Part shown: positions 9,728 through 20,694 of the stretch, one piece after another
Numbering within the stretch: the stretch's first letter is position 1
Layout of the letters: every line of letters starts with the position of its first letter
From: Lineus longissimus
Taxonomy: Eukaryota; Nemertea; Pilidiophora; Heteronemertea; Lineidae
DNA length: 60,000 nt
Assembly: GCF_910592395.1 (NCBI RefSeq)
Contig: NC_088324.1
Coordinates: 9,700,953-9,760,952 of the forward strand
Direction of reading: 5' to 3'
Position numbers and translations under genes: made by a program
Notes under the pieces: generated by a model
Told to the model about the DNA's origin: nothing
Database searches by the model: none
The model's input: only the letters and a program-made list of their open reading frames with translations

Positions 9728-10828
9728 TTAGGTGCATTTTCTTCCACAGTTGAGAAATTTCTTCAATTCCTCCTGGTAAAATTCTAGCGATATTGTATAA
9801 ATCACGAAATTAACTCCGTAATTGACAGTTGTGAGTGCTGTAGCAAAACTTGCCAACTCTGTCAAAAAATCAATGTAGGCTAAACTACGTCCTTGAAAAC
9901 CTGTGACCGACTCATAAAAGTAAAAGGACCATGTTCCCACAAATGGAGACAGAAATACGACATATGTTATTGATACTGCGAGAAGATTAATCAAACACCG
10001 CATCTCCTTCTTTGACATGGTTTGGCCCTTTGAACCGGATCTTAGTGTTTTGTCCTTTGAGCGTATTCCGATTATGATGATGGTGTTCAAAACACAAATG
10101 ATGATTGAAGGCCCTACTTGTATCAAAGTGAAAACTTGTACCGCAGCTGTGACTAGGAACCAACTTGGCTGTTCAGAAGGCTCAAAATGACACTGGGGTC
10201 TGTAGGGCCTACCAGGGGGCAACTTATCAAGAATTCTGTTAACATACGCCATGTCGATCCAAAGAATTAGGGAACTTATCAGAAGAAAAACGAGGACAAG
10301 CTTTCTTCGTTCAGGAGTGGCGATACTGGCTATTTTCAGTGGAAACAAGACGGCAATGGTTCTTTCAACGGAAAATGCAATGATTATCCAAGCGGACATG
10401 AACTGGCAATTAAACCAGACATAGGTAAAGAGCTTACACCCCAGATCAGTCGGGTTTAGAGATAGGACTATTCGACGGTTCGACATGTAATAGATGCCTA
10501 GCTGCTGATTTATGTCGTAGATGCAGGTGAGGTTTCCAAGGTCAGATACTGCCAGACATCCAAGATAGATGGCGCTAGCGTTGTCCCTCTTTCTCTGGCG
10601 AATGAAGATAACTATACTCATGATGTTCCCTAAAATACCAAGATTCATGAAAATTATTACGAGATATCCGCCAAATACTGCGACGAATTCATAGAAGGAA
10701 TCGAAGTTTGTCAGATCTTCAACGATGTCAGATGTCGATAAGGCAATCGAGGTGTTGTCACTTTCTTGTGTCATTCCACCAAGTGTGTTTTCGATGTTTG
10801 TTCCGTTTGGGTTGGATTCCGTTTGCAT
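9728..10828 (-). CDS. class A GPCR, array copy 5
   Basis: Intact 366-residue receptor of the NIENTLGG group (copies 5, 7, 15, 22). Marks of the group are LTCIYDINQQ in ECL1, LGCKLFT before TM3, TPERRKL at the start of TM4, MAYVNRILDKLPPG and WSFYF at the end of TM6. With copy 22 it shares AIYLGC and GIYYM. The protein differs from copy 22 only at FLNC versus FFNC near the C-terminus, although the genes lie 42,107 bp apart. The 3' flank is a degenerate class I tail in which the hairpin arms no longer match. Confidence 0.92.
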   Translation of the reverse strand: MQTESNPNGTNIENTLGGMTQESDNTSIALSTSDIVEDLTNFDSFYEFVAVFGGYLVIIFMNLGILGNIMSIVIFIRQRKRDNASAIYLGCLAVSDLGNLTCIYDINQQLGIYYMSNRRIVLSLNPTDLGCKLFTYVWFNCQFMSAWIIIAFSVERTIAVLFPLKIASIATPERRKLVLVFLLISSLILWIDMAYVNRILDKLPPGRPYRPQCHFEPSEQPSWFLVTAAVQVFTLIQVGPSIIICVLNTIIIIGIRSKDKTLRSGSKGQTMSKKEMRCLINLLAVSITYVVFLSPFVGTWSFYFYESVTGFQGRSLAYIDFLTELASFATALTTVNYGVNFVIYTISLEFYQEELKKFLNCGRKCT

Positions 10829-11258
10829 GTTTTCAGATGGGTTGGTTCCCACAAAGATTTAAGCCGTATGCATATATGTTACCTGCCATAAACCACCTGA
10901 ATTCATCCTACTGCATTCACTCATACGAACGATGATTGCTTGAAGTCAATTGAGTGTTGTCGGTTGATACTCTGACCAACAGAACCAATGCGTGTTCATC
11001 TGGCTCAGAACGCAATTTGAAACTTGAAGCATCTCCAATAATTCTAGTAATTTGTCCATGTGGAAAAAAAATTTCAACGAGCTTCATCTTACCTAACGTG
11101 CTGATGAAAAAAGTTGTTATTTTTGTTGTATCTCCATAATGATATCCCTGTTGGCTATTCTGTGAACATGAGTTTTCAGTAGCATATTATGCACATCGTG
11201 GAAATTTCGTGTTGGCCTTTTGCTTAATGTAGGTTTTCTGTCATAGAAGAATTGATTT

Positions 11259-11334
11259 GGGCGGTCAGAGTGGCACAGTTTAAACATTAGTGCCTGTCAC
11301 ATCTGAGGCACCGGGTTTGATTCCCAGTCAGTCC
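11259..11334 (+). repeat. tRNA-like element, spacer 5
   Basis: Full 76-bp copy; acceptor start gggcggt. Confidence 0.58.
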
Positions 11335-11750
11335 TGGTGTACTCAGGTAACAGAAAGGGGGACTCGATATTTATTGTACATTGATTGCACCGTGGTAGAA
11401 TCTATGACGATTATCACAAACCTTGTTGTACAGCAGATCCCATCATAGACCTAATGATGGGCCATCGTTGGTTCTATTATGGTCCATGGTAGATTCTATG
11501 ATGGTAGTTCCATCAAAGATCTGATGAAGATTGGTTCCAGCAAAATGCACCTGAGCATGAAAGTACCCATTTGACAGAATTCTGGGAAATAAGTATAGTT
11601 CACTTCAGCAATTCCAACATAAATTCTTTAAAATTCTATATCAGATACCATCAAGCAATGATGGACCCATGGTGGATACGCTCATGTTTTTCCATCTATG
11701 ACTCAATGACGGAGATTCTCCATCACAGAACCATATCAATCATAGAATCA

Positions 11751-11891
11751 TAGTTGGCTCATTGTAGAATCTAGAAGCTACTTCCTTGGGCACTCTCTGA
11801 GACAGCATAGGTTTCGTCTGGTTTTTTGCCTCCGAAATTGTATCTCAAATCGCCTTTTTTACAGAGCCGATAATATCCTCCCTGTAGTTGA
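11751..11891 (-). repeat. invertible spacer core, reverse orientation (example)
   Basis: Reverse complement of the core at 1821-1968, from ttggctca through tctctgagacagcatagg to cctccctgtagttgacc; similarity stops just after this point. Other copies in this orientation are at about 17072-17211, 20013-20143, 22744-22876, 27540-27670, 37209-37349, 39150-39257, 44185-44315, 53858-53998 and 58090-58220. Confidence 0.7.
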
Positions 11892-12179
11892 CCTCTCTCA
11901 ATTCATATCTATGATCCATAAAAATGAAACTTTCAAGAAATAAAACCAGTAGTTGCCCTCCAGAGCCCCAAACAATGTGGACATGGACTCTATCCGGTAC
12001 ATGCATGAAGGGGTCGGCTGAATTGCTCCTGGTATTTTTGGTAGCTGTTAAGTGAAGTTTTTACAAAACATCTGTTCTCCTACATGAGGTGATTCCACCG
12101 GAAAAAGGTAGAAGGTGTATTCAAAGACCTCTTGTTTATTAGAGCTCGGTGTAAAATAGTAGACACCAGCATGATGCAT

Positions 12180-13283
12180 TCAGGTGCATTTTCTTCCACA
12201 GTTGAAAAAAACTTTCTTCAGTTCCTCCTGGTAAAATTCTAGCGATATCGTATAAATCACGAAATTAACTCCGTAATTGACAGTTGTGAGTGCTGTAGCA
12301 AAACTTGCCAACTCTGTCAAAAAATCAATGTAGGCTAAACTACGTCCTTGAAAACCTGTGACCGACTCTTAAAAGTAAAAGGCCCATGTTCCCACAAACG
12401 GAGACAGAAGTACGACATATGTTATTGATACTACGAGAAGATTAATCAAACACCGCATCTCCTTCTTTGACATGGTTTGGCCCTTTGAACCAGATCTTAG
12501 TGTTTTGTCCTTTGAGTGTATTCCGATTATGATGATGGTGTTCAAAACACAAATGATGATTGAAGGCCCTACTTGTATCAAAGTGAAAACTTGTACCGCA
12601 GCTGTGACTAGGAACCAACTTGGAAGTTCTGATGGCTCAAAATGACACTGGGGTCTGTAGGGCCTACCAGGGGGCATCTTACCAAGAATTTTGCTAACAT
12701 ACCCTATGTCGATCCAAAGAATAAGGGAACTTATGAGAAGAAAAACAAGAGTGCAATTTCTTCGTTTAGAAGTGGCAATACTTGCTGTTTTTAGCGGAAA
12801 CAAGACCGCAATGGTTCTTTCCACGGAAAATGCAATGATTATCCAAGCGGACATGAACTGGCAATTAAACCAGACATAGGTCAATATTTTACATTCGATA
12901 TCAGTCGGGTTTAAAGATAGGACTATTTGACGGTTAGACATATAAAAGATGCTTAGCTGCTGATTTACGTGGTAAAGACAGGCGAGGTTTCCCAAGTCAG
13001 ATACTGCCAGACATCCAAGATAGACGGCGCTAGCGTTGTCCCTCTTTCTCTGGCGAATGAAGATAACTATACTCATGATGTTCCCTAAAATACCAACATT
13101 CATGAAAATTATTACGAGATATCCGCCAAATACTGCGACGAATTCATAGAAAGAATCAAAGATTGTCAGACTTTCAACGATGTCAGATGTCGATAAGGCA
13201 ATCGAGGTGTTGTCACTTTCTTGTGTCATTCCACCAAGTGTGTTTCCGATGTTAGTTCCGTTTGGGTTGGATTCCGTTTGCAT
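12180..13283 (-). pseudogene. class A GPCR, array copy 6, premature stop and chimeric
   Basis: Reads open from ATG to a TAA at 12369-12371, where a TAT (Tyr at the end of TM6, FYFYES) has become TAA; the frame then continues open to a normal TGA at 12180-12182. The truncated 304-residue product would lack ECL3, TM7 and helix 8. The 5' part matches copy 4 and the 3' part plus its flank matches copy 23; marker changes place the switch at roughly 12475-12490, in the third intracellular loop. It also has R to H in ICL3 (GIHSKDK). Class II 3' flank. Could be an assembly error, but the single clean substitution argues for a real nonsense change. Confidence 0.85.
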
Positions 13284-15048
13284 GTTTTCAGATGGGTTGG
13301 TTCCCACAAAGTTTTAAGCCGTATGCATATATGTTACCTGCCATAAACCACCTGAATTCATCCTACTGCATTCACTCATACGAACGATGATTGCTTGAAG
13401 TCAATTGAGTGTTGTCGGTTGATACTCTGACCAACAGAACCAATGCGTGTTCAGCTGGCTCAGAACGTGATCTGAGACTTAATACTTCTCCAATCATTCG
13501 AGTAATTTGTCCACATGGAAAAAAAGTCTCAACAAGCTTCCTGTTACCTGAAACTGTTCTGAGGAAAAAAGTTGTTATTTTTGTTGCATCTCCATAATGA
13601 TATCCCTGTAGACTATTCTGTGAACATGAGTTTTCAGTAGCATATTATGAACATCATGGAAATTTCGTGTTGGCCTTTTGCTTAATGTAGGTTTTCTGTC
13701 ATAGAAGAATTGATTTGGGCTGTCAGTGTGGCACAGTTTAAACATCAGTGCCTGTCACATCTGAGGCACCGGGTTTGATTCCCAGTCAGTCCTGGTGTAC
13801 TCATGTAACAGAAAGGGGGACTCGATATTTATTGTTCATTGATTGCACCTTGGTAGAATCTATGACGATTATCACAAACCTTGTTGTACAGCAGATCCCA
13901 TCATTGACCTAATGATAGTCCATCGTAGATTCTATGATGGTCCATCGTAGATTCTATGATGGGAGTTCCCTCATAGATCTAATGAAGATTGATTTCATCG
14001 AAATGCGTGTGAGCATCAAAGTATAAACCCTCTGGGAAACCCTTCTGGGAAATAAGAGTAATTCACTAGCAATTTCAATATAAATTCTTCAACAATTCTA
14101 TAACAGATTCCATCATAGAAGCAAAACTGGACTTGTGGTAGATGTAGCTACGTCCATTTGTTTCCTTCAATGACTTAATGATGGGGATTCTCCATCATAG
14201 ATTCATCGATGAAGATTCTCTATCATAGATGGCTCATGGTAGAATCTATTCCTTTGGGATTCTCTGAGACAGCATAGGTTTTCTCCAAGTTTTTATCACA
14301 AACCTTGTTGTACATCAGATCCCATTATAGACTTCATGATAGTCCGTCGTAGATATTATGATGGTCCATCGTAGATTCTATGATGCGAGTTCCCTCATAG
14401 ATCTGATGAAGATTGGTTATCACAAACCTTGTTGTACAACAGATCCCATCATAGACTTCATGATAGTCCATCGTAGATTCTATTATGGTCTATCGTAGAT
14501 TCAATGATGGTTGTTCCATCATAGATCTGATGAAGATTGGTTCCAGCAAAATGCACCAGAGCATGAAAGTACCAATTTGACAGCTTTCAGAATTCTGGAA
14601 AATATGAAGTGTCCCACTGGCAAATCCAATATAAATGCTTTGATAGCCCAACTACTAGGTAAACTACAGGGAGGACATTATTGGCTCTGTAAACAAGGCA
14701 ATTTGAGATGTAATTTCTGAGGAAAAAACCCGGAAGAAACCTATGCTGGCTCAGAGACTGCCCAAGGAAGGAGCTTCTAGATTCTACCATGAGCCATCTA
14801 TGACTCGATCTGTGATAGCGATTATCCATCTATGATTCTGTGATGGAGAATCTCCATCATTGAGTCTTAGATGGAAACACATGAGTGTATGGGTCCATCA
14901 TTCTGTCTATGTTTGAATCATTACAGAATTTTGAATGGCCATCAAAGTATTTATATTGGATTCCACTGACAAAGGTTCAGGGTGAAGTGGAAGACCACTT
15001 GTTGAAGAAGTCTGTTACAGAAAAACAGTATACACCAGCATGTCGCAA
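13284..15048. other. spacer 6 (class I with both core orientations)
   Basis: Duplicate of spacer 4 at +5,321 bp: truncated reverse core about 14229-14290, forward core about 14658-14810, three 123-bp segments. Confidence 0.75.
13717..13792 (+). repeat. tRNA-like element, spacer 6
   Basis: Duplicate of the spacer 4 element at +5,321 bp. Confidence 0.58.
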
Positions 15049-16149
15049 TTAGGTGCATTTTTTTCCACAGTTGAAAAATTTCTTCAATTCCTCCTGGTAA
15101 AATTCTAGCGATATTGTATAAATCACGAAATTAACTCCGTAATTGACAGTTGTGAGTGCTGTAGCAAAACTTGCCAACTCTGTCAAAAAATCAATGTAGG
15201 CTAAACTATGTCCTTGAAAACCTGTGACCGACTCATAAAAGTAAAAGGACCATGTTCCCACAAATGGAGACAGAAATACGACATATGTTATTGATACTGC
15301 GAGAAGATTAATCAAACACCGCATCTCCTTCTTTGACATGGATTGGCCCTTTGAACCGGATCTTAGTGTTTTGTCCTTTGAGCGTATTCCGATTATGATG
15401 ATGGTGTTCAAAACACAAATGATGATTGAAGGCCCTACTTGTATCAAAGTGAAAACTTGTACCGCAGCTGTGACTAGGAACCAACTTGGCTGTTCAGAAG
15501 GCTCGAAATGGCACTGGGGTCTGTAGGGCCTACCAGGGGGCAACTTATCAAGAATTCTGTTAACATACGCCATGTCGATCCAAAGAATTAGGGAACTTAT
15601 CAGAAGAAAAACGAGGACAAGCTTTCTTCGTTCAGGAGTGGCGATACTGGCTATTTTCAGTGGAAACAAGACGGCAATGGTTCTTTCAACGGAAAATGCA
15701 ATGATTATCCAAGCGGACATGAACTGGCAATTAAACCAGACATAGGTAAAGAGCTTACACCCCAGATCAGTCGGGTTTAGAGATAGGACTATTCGACGGT
15801 TAGACATGTAATAGATGCTTAGCTGCTGATTTATGTCGTAGATGCAGGTGAGGTTTCCAAGGTCAGATACTGCCAGACATCCAAGATAGACGGCGCTAGC
15901 GTTGTCCCTCTTTCTCTGGCGAATGAAGATAACTATACTCATGATGTTCCCTAAAATACCAACATTCATGAAAATTATTACGAGATATCCGCCAAATACT
16001 GCGACGAATTCATAGAAGGAATCGAAGTTTGTCAGATCTTCAACTATGTAAGATGTCGATAAGGCAATCGAGGTGTTGTCACTTTCTTGTGTCATTCCAC
16101 CAAGTGTGTTTTCGATGTTTGTTCCGTTTGGGTTGGATTCCGTTTGCAT
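15049..16149 (-). CDS. class A GPCR, array copy 7
   Basis: Intact 366-residue member of the NIENTLGG group, 5,321 bp from copy 5 and 20,135 bp from copy 15. It differs from copy 5 by STSYIVED (Tyr for Asp), NVGILGN, AVYLGC, SIYYM, GQSMSKK, GHSLAY in ECL3 and NCGKKCT at the C-terminus. LTCIYDINQQ and LGCKLFT are kept in ECL1. Degenerate class I tail downstream of the stop. Confidence 0.91.
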   Translation of the reverse strand: MQTESNPNGTNIENTLGGMTQESDNTSIALSTSYIVEDLTNFDSFYEFVAVFGGYLVIIFMNVGILGNIMSIVIFIRQRKRDNASAVYLGCLAVSDLGNLTCIYDINQQLSIYYMSNRRIVLSLNPTDLGCKLFTYVWFNCQFMSAWIIIAFSVERTIAVLFPLKIASIATPERRKLVLVFLLISSLILWIDMAYVNRILDKLPPGRPYRPQCHFEPSEQPSWFLVTAAVQVFTLIQVGPSIIICVLNTIIIIGIRSKDKTLRSGSKGQSMSKKEMRCLINLLAVSITYVVFLSPFVGTWSFYFYESVTGFQGHSLAYIDFLTELASFATALTTVNYGVNFVIYTISLEFYQEELKKFFNCGKKCT

Positions 16150-17511
16150 GTTTTCAGATGGGTTGGTTCCCACAAAGTTTTAAGCCGTATGCATATATGT
16201 TACCTGCCATAAACCACCTGAATTCATCCTACTTCATTCACTCATACGAACGATGATTGCTTGAAGTCAATTGAGTGTTGTCGGTTGATACTCTGACCAA
16301 CAGAACCAATGCGTGTTCTTCTGGCTCAGAACGCAATTTGAAACTTGAAGCATCTCCAATAATTCTAGTAATTTGTCCATGTGGAAAAAAAATTTCAACG
16401 AGCTTCATCTTACCTAACGTGCTGATGAAAAAAGTTGTTATTTTTGTTCTATCTCAATAATGATATCCCTGTTGGCTATTCTGTGAACATGAGTTTTCAG
16501 TAGCATATTATGCACATCATGGAAATTTCGTGTTGGCCTTTTGCTTAATGTAGGTTTTCTGTCATAGAAGAATTGATTTGGGCGGTCAGAGTGGCACAGT
16601 TTAAACATTAGTGCCTGTCACATCTGAGGCACCGGGTTTGATTCCCAGTCAGTCCTGGTGTACTCAGGTAACAGAAAGGGCGACTCGATATTTATTGTTC
16701 ATTGATGGCACCATAGTAGAATCTATGACGATTATCACAAACCTTGTTGTACAGCAGATCCCATCATAGACCTAATGATGGGCCATTGTTGGTGACATTA
16801 TTGTCCATGGTAGATTCTATGATGGTAGTTCCATCATAGATCTGATGAAGATTGGTTCCAGCAAAATGCACCTGGGCATGAAAGTACCCATTTGACAGAA
16901 TTCTGGGAAATAAGTATAGTTCACTTCAGCAATTCCAACATAAATTCTTTGAAATTCTATATCAGATACCATCAAGCAATGATGGACCCATGGTGGATAC
17001 GCTCATGTTTTTCCATCTATGACTCAATGACGGAGATTCTCCATCACAGAACCATATCAATCATAGAATCATAGTTGGCTCATGGTAGAATCTAGAAGCT
17101 CCTTCCTTGGGCACTCTCTGAGACAGCATAGGTTTCGTCTGGTTTTTTGCCTCCGAAATTGTATCTCAAATCGCCTTTTTTACAGAGCCGATAATATCCT
17201 TGTAGTTGACCTCTCTCAATTCATATCTATGATCCATAAAAATGAAACTTTCAAGAAATAAAACCAGTAGTTCGCCCTCCAGAGCCCCAAACAATGTGGA
17301 CATCACATTTACTAATGGACTCTATCCGGTACATGCATGAAGAGGTCGGCTGAATTGCTCCTGGCATTTTTGGTAGCTGTTAAGTGAAGTTTTTACAAGA
17401 CATCTCTTCTCCTACATGAGGTGATTCCACCGGAAAAAGGTAGAAGGTGTATTCAAAGACCTCTTGTTTATTAGAGCTCGGTGTAAAATGGTAGACACCA
17501 GCATGATGCAT
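16150..17511. other. spacer 7 (class II)
   Basis: Reverse core about 17072-17211 and class II tail; close to spacers 5, 15 and 22, with a few small indels. Confidence 0.75.
16580..16655 (+). repeat. tRNA-like element, spacer 7
   Basis: Duplicate of the spacer 5 element at +5,321 bp. Confidence 0.58.
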
Positions 17512-18615
17512 TCAGGTGCATTTTCTTTCACAGTTGAAAAAAACTTTCTTCAGTTCCTCCTGGTAAAATTCTAGCGATATCGTATAAATCATGAAATTAA
17601 CTCCGTAATTGACAGTTGTGAGTGCTGTAGCAAAACTTGCCAACTCTGTCAAAAAATCAATGTAGGCTAAACTACGTCCTTGAAAACCTGTGACCGACTC
17701 ATAAAAGTAATAGGACCATGTTCCCACAAACGGAGACAGAAGTACGACATATGTTATCGATACTGCGAGAAGATTAATCAAACACCGCATCTCCTTCTTT
17801 GACATGGTTTGGCCCTTTGAACCGGATCTTAGTGTTTTGTCCTTTGAGCATATTCCGATGATGATGATGGTGTTCAAAACACAAATGATGATTGAAGGCC
17901 CTACTTGTATCAAAGTGAAAACTTGTACCGCAGCTGTGACTAGGAACCAACTTGGCTGTTCTGATGGCTCAAAATGACACCGGGGTCTGTAGGGCCTACC
18001 AGGGGGCATCTTACCAAGAATTTTGCTAACATACCCTATGTTGGTCCAAAGAATTAGGGAACTTATCAGAAGAAAAACAAGAGTGTAATTTCTTCGTTTA
18101 GGAGTGGCGATACTTGCTGTTTTCAGTGGAAACAAGACCGCAATGGTTCTTTCCACGGAAAATGCAATGATTATCCAAGCGGACATGAACTGGCAATTAA
18201 ACCAGACATAGGTCATTAGCTTACACTCCAGATCAGTCGGGTTTAGCGATAGGACAATTCGACGGTTAGACATATAATAGATGCTTAGCTGCTGATTGAT
18301 ATCATAGTTGCAAGCGAGGTTGCCCAGGTCGGATACCGCCAGACATCCAAGATAGACGGCGCTAGCGTTGTCCCTCTTTCTCTGGCGAATGAAGATAACT
18401 ATACTCATGATGTTCCCTAAAATACCAACATTCATGAAAATTATTACGAGATATCCGCCAAATACTGTGACAAATTCATAGAAGGAATCGAAGTTAGTCA
18501 GATCTTCAACGATGTCAGATGTCGATAAGGCAATCGAGGTGTTGTCACTTTCTTGCGTCATTCCACCAAGTGTGTTTCCGATAATTGTTCCGTTTGGGTT
18601 GGATTCCATTTGCAT
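17512..18615 (-). CDS. class A GPCR, array copy 8 (367 aa)
   Basis: Intact receptor, one residue longer than most because of the extra Phe in KKVFFNCERKCT, with TGA as stop. N-terminus has MQMESNPNGTIIG. ECL1 is LACNYDINQQ, with LECKLMT before TM3; TM4 starts RRNYTLVF and ends ILWTNIGYVSK; ECL2 has MPPGRPYRPR and SEQPSW. ICL3 has an unusual Cys (GICSKDK) where other copies have Arg. Class II 3' flank. Confidence 0.91.
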   Translation of the reverse strand: MQMESNPNGTIIGNTLGGMTQESDNTSIALSTSDIVEDLTNFDSFYEFVTVFGGYLVIIFMNVGILGNIMSIVIFIRQRKRDNASAVYLGCLAVSDLGNLACNYDINQQLSIYYMSNRRIVLSLNPTDLECKLMTYVWFNCQFMSAWIIIAFSVERTIAVLFPLKTASIATPKRRNYTLVFLLISSLILWTNIGYVSKILGKMPPGRPYRPRCHFEPSEQPSWFLVTAAVQVFTLIQVGPSIIICVLNTIIIIGICSKDKTLRSGSKGQTMSKKEMRCLINLLAVSITYVVLLSPFVGTWSYYFYESVTGFQGRSLAYIDFLTELASFATALTTVNYGVNFMIYTISLEFYQEELKKVFFNCERKCT

Positions 18616-19046
18616 GTTTTCAGATGGGTTGGTTCCCACAAAGTTTTAAGCCGTATGCATATATGTTGCCTGCCATAAACCACCTAAATTCAACCTACTG
18701 CATTCACTCATACGAACGATGATTGCTTGAAGTCAATTGAGTGCTGTTGGTTGATACTCTGACCAACAGAACCAATGCGTGTTCATCTGGCTCAGAACGC
18801 AATTTAAAATTTGAAGCATCTCCAATCATTCTAGTAATTTGTCCACATGGAAAAAAGTCTCAACAAGCTTCCTGTTACCTGAAAATGTTCTGAGGAAAAA
18901 GTTGTTATTTTTGTTACATCTCCATAATGATATTCCCGTAGGCTATTCTGTGAACATGAGTTTTCAGTAGCATATTATGCACATCATGGAAATTTCGTGT
19001 TGGCCTTTTGCTTAATGTAGGTTTTCTGTCACAGAAGAATTGATTT

Positions 19047-19121
19047 GGGCTGTCAGAGTGGCACAGTTTAAACACCAGTGCCTGTCACATCTGAGGCACC
19101 GATTTGATTCCCAGTCAGTCC
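19047..19121 (+). repeat. tRNA-like element, spacer 8
   Basis: 75 bp; box B damaged (ccgatttgattcc, one G lost and one G changed to A). Confidence 0.52.
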
Positions 19122-19247
19122 TGGTGTACTCAGGTAACAGAAGGGGCGACTCGATATTTATTGTTCATTGATGGCACCGTGGTAGAATCTATGACGATTA
19201 TCACAAATCTTGTTGTACAGCAGATCCCATTATAGACTTCATGACAG

Positions 19248-19423
19248 TCCATCGTAGATTCTATGATGGTCCATCGTAGATTCTATGATGGTCCATCGTA
19301 GATTCTATGATGGTCCATCGTAGATTCTATGATGGTCCATCGTAGATTCTATGATGGTCCATCGTAGATTCTATGATGGTCCATCGTAGATTCTATGATG
19401 GTCCATCGTAGATTCTATGATGC
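19248..19423. repeat. minisatellite, eight tandem 22-bp units, each a quasi-palindrome
   Basis: Eight head-to-tail units beginning tccatcgtag and ending ttctatgatgg; the last ends gc. Within each unit ccatcgtaga can pair with tctatgatgg around one central base, with one G-T wobble. Other spacers have only one or two units at this place. Confidence 0.9.
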
Positions 19424-19432
19424 GAGTTCCGT

Positions 19433-19988
19433 CATAGATCCGATGGCAATTGATTTCATCGAAATGCGTGTCAGCATCAAAGTATAAACCCATTCAACAG
19501 TCTTCAAAATTCTGGGAAATAAGAGTAATTTACTAGCAATTCAAATATAAATTCTTCAACAATTCTATAACAGATTCCATCATAGAAGCAAAACTGGACT
19601 TGTGGTAGATGTAGATACGTCCATTTGTTTCCTTCAATGACTTAATGATGGGGATTCTCCATCATAGATCATAGATCCGATGGCATAGATCCGATGGCAA
19701 TTGATTTCATCGAAATGCGTGTCAGCATCAAAGTATAAACCCATTCAGGTCATAGATCCGATGGCAATTGATTTCATCGAAATGCGTGTCAGCATCAAAG
19801 TATAAACCCATTCAACAGTCTTCAAAATTCTGGGAAATAAGAGTAATTTACTAGCAATTCCAATATAAATTCTTCAACAATTCTATAACAGATTCCATCA
19901 TAGAAGCAAAACTGGACTTGTGGTAGATGTAGATACGTCCATTTGTTTCCTTCAATGACTTAATGATGGGGATTCTCCATCATAGATT
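19433..19988. repeat. nested direct duplication in spacer 8
   Basis: A segment of about 238 bp (19433-19670, starting catagatccgatggcaattg) is repeated at 19751-19988, with a third, short copy of its first 60 bp at about 19684-19745 between them. It explains most of the extra length of this spacer. Confidence 0.8.
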
Positions 19989-20694
19989 CATCGATGAAGA
20001 TTCTCTATCATAGATGGCTCATGGAAGAATCTATTCCTTTAGGATTCTCTGAGACAGCATAGGTTTTCTCCATGTTTTCCTCCGAAATTGTATCTCGAAT
20101 CGCCTTGTTTACGGAGCTGATAATGTCCTCCCTGTAGTTGACCTCTCCCAATTCATATCTATGATCAATAAAAAACTAACTCAAAAGAAATCGGACCAGT
20201 AGTTCGCCCTCCAGAGCCCCAAATGATGATGGGATATACACCCAGGACAGGTTTGAAGGGGTTGGCTCACTGTAGAAGTTAAAAGCATTTGAATTGCTCC
20301 TGGTATTTTTAGTAGCCAGAGTGGCATGTTTTACGAAGACATCTGTTCTTGTACACGAGGTGATTCCACTGAATGAAGGTTTAATGTGAATTTGAAGACC
20401 TCTTCTTTGTGGGATGTTATAGAAAAAGTATCAGGGATGTCAAATTTATGATTTGTGGCAGATTTCAGCCTTTTCCCTCTTATCCAATAGTAAATTTGAT
20501 AGTGTGAATGGAAAGATCTGTTTCAACTTTCTGTTGATCTTCAAATTTTCGGAAAATTGGACCAAAAGTAAGCACTTTAGAAGCTTTTATGCAAGTGAAT
20601 GTTAAATCAAAGGACATGATTTTTCCAAGAAAATGATTTCAAACTTTTTCCCTCAGCTCATTGGCATCCTGCAGTATGCGCCAGCATGCCAAAA

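Larger units (their letters stand above)
10829..12179. other. spacer 5 (class II)
   Basis: Reverse core 11751-11891, followed by the class II tail (ctctcaattcatatctatg onward) that adjoins the 3' end of copy 6. Matches spacer 22 at +42,107 bp. Confidence 0.75.
18616..20694. other. spacer 8 (class III, longest)
   Basis: Holds the 22-bp minisatellite, the nested duplication, a reverse core (about 20013-20143) and the class III tail with its extra block (about 20422-20685). No coding potential seen. Confidence 0.75.

Noticed and set aside
19248-19423. CRISPR array
   Set aside because: Tandem units without spacers in a eukaryotic context; a minisatellite.
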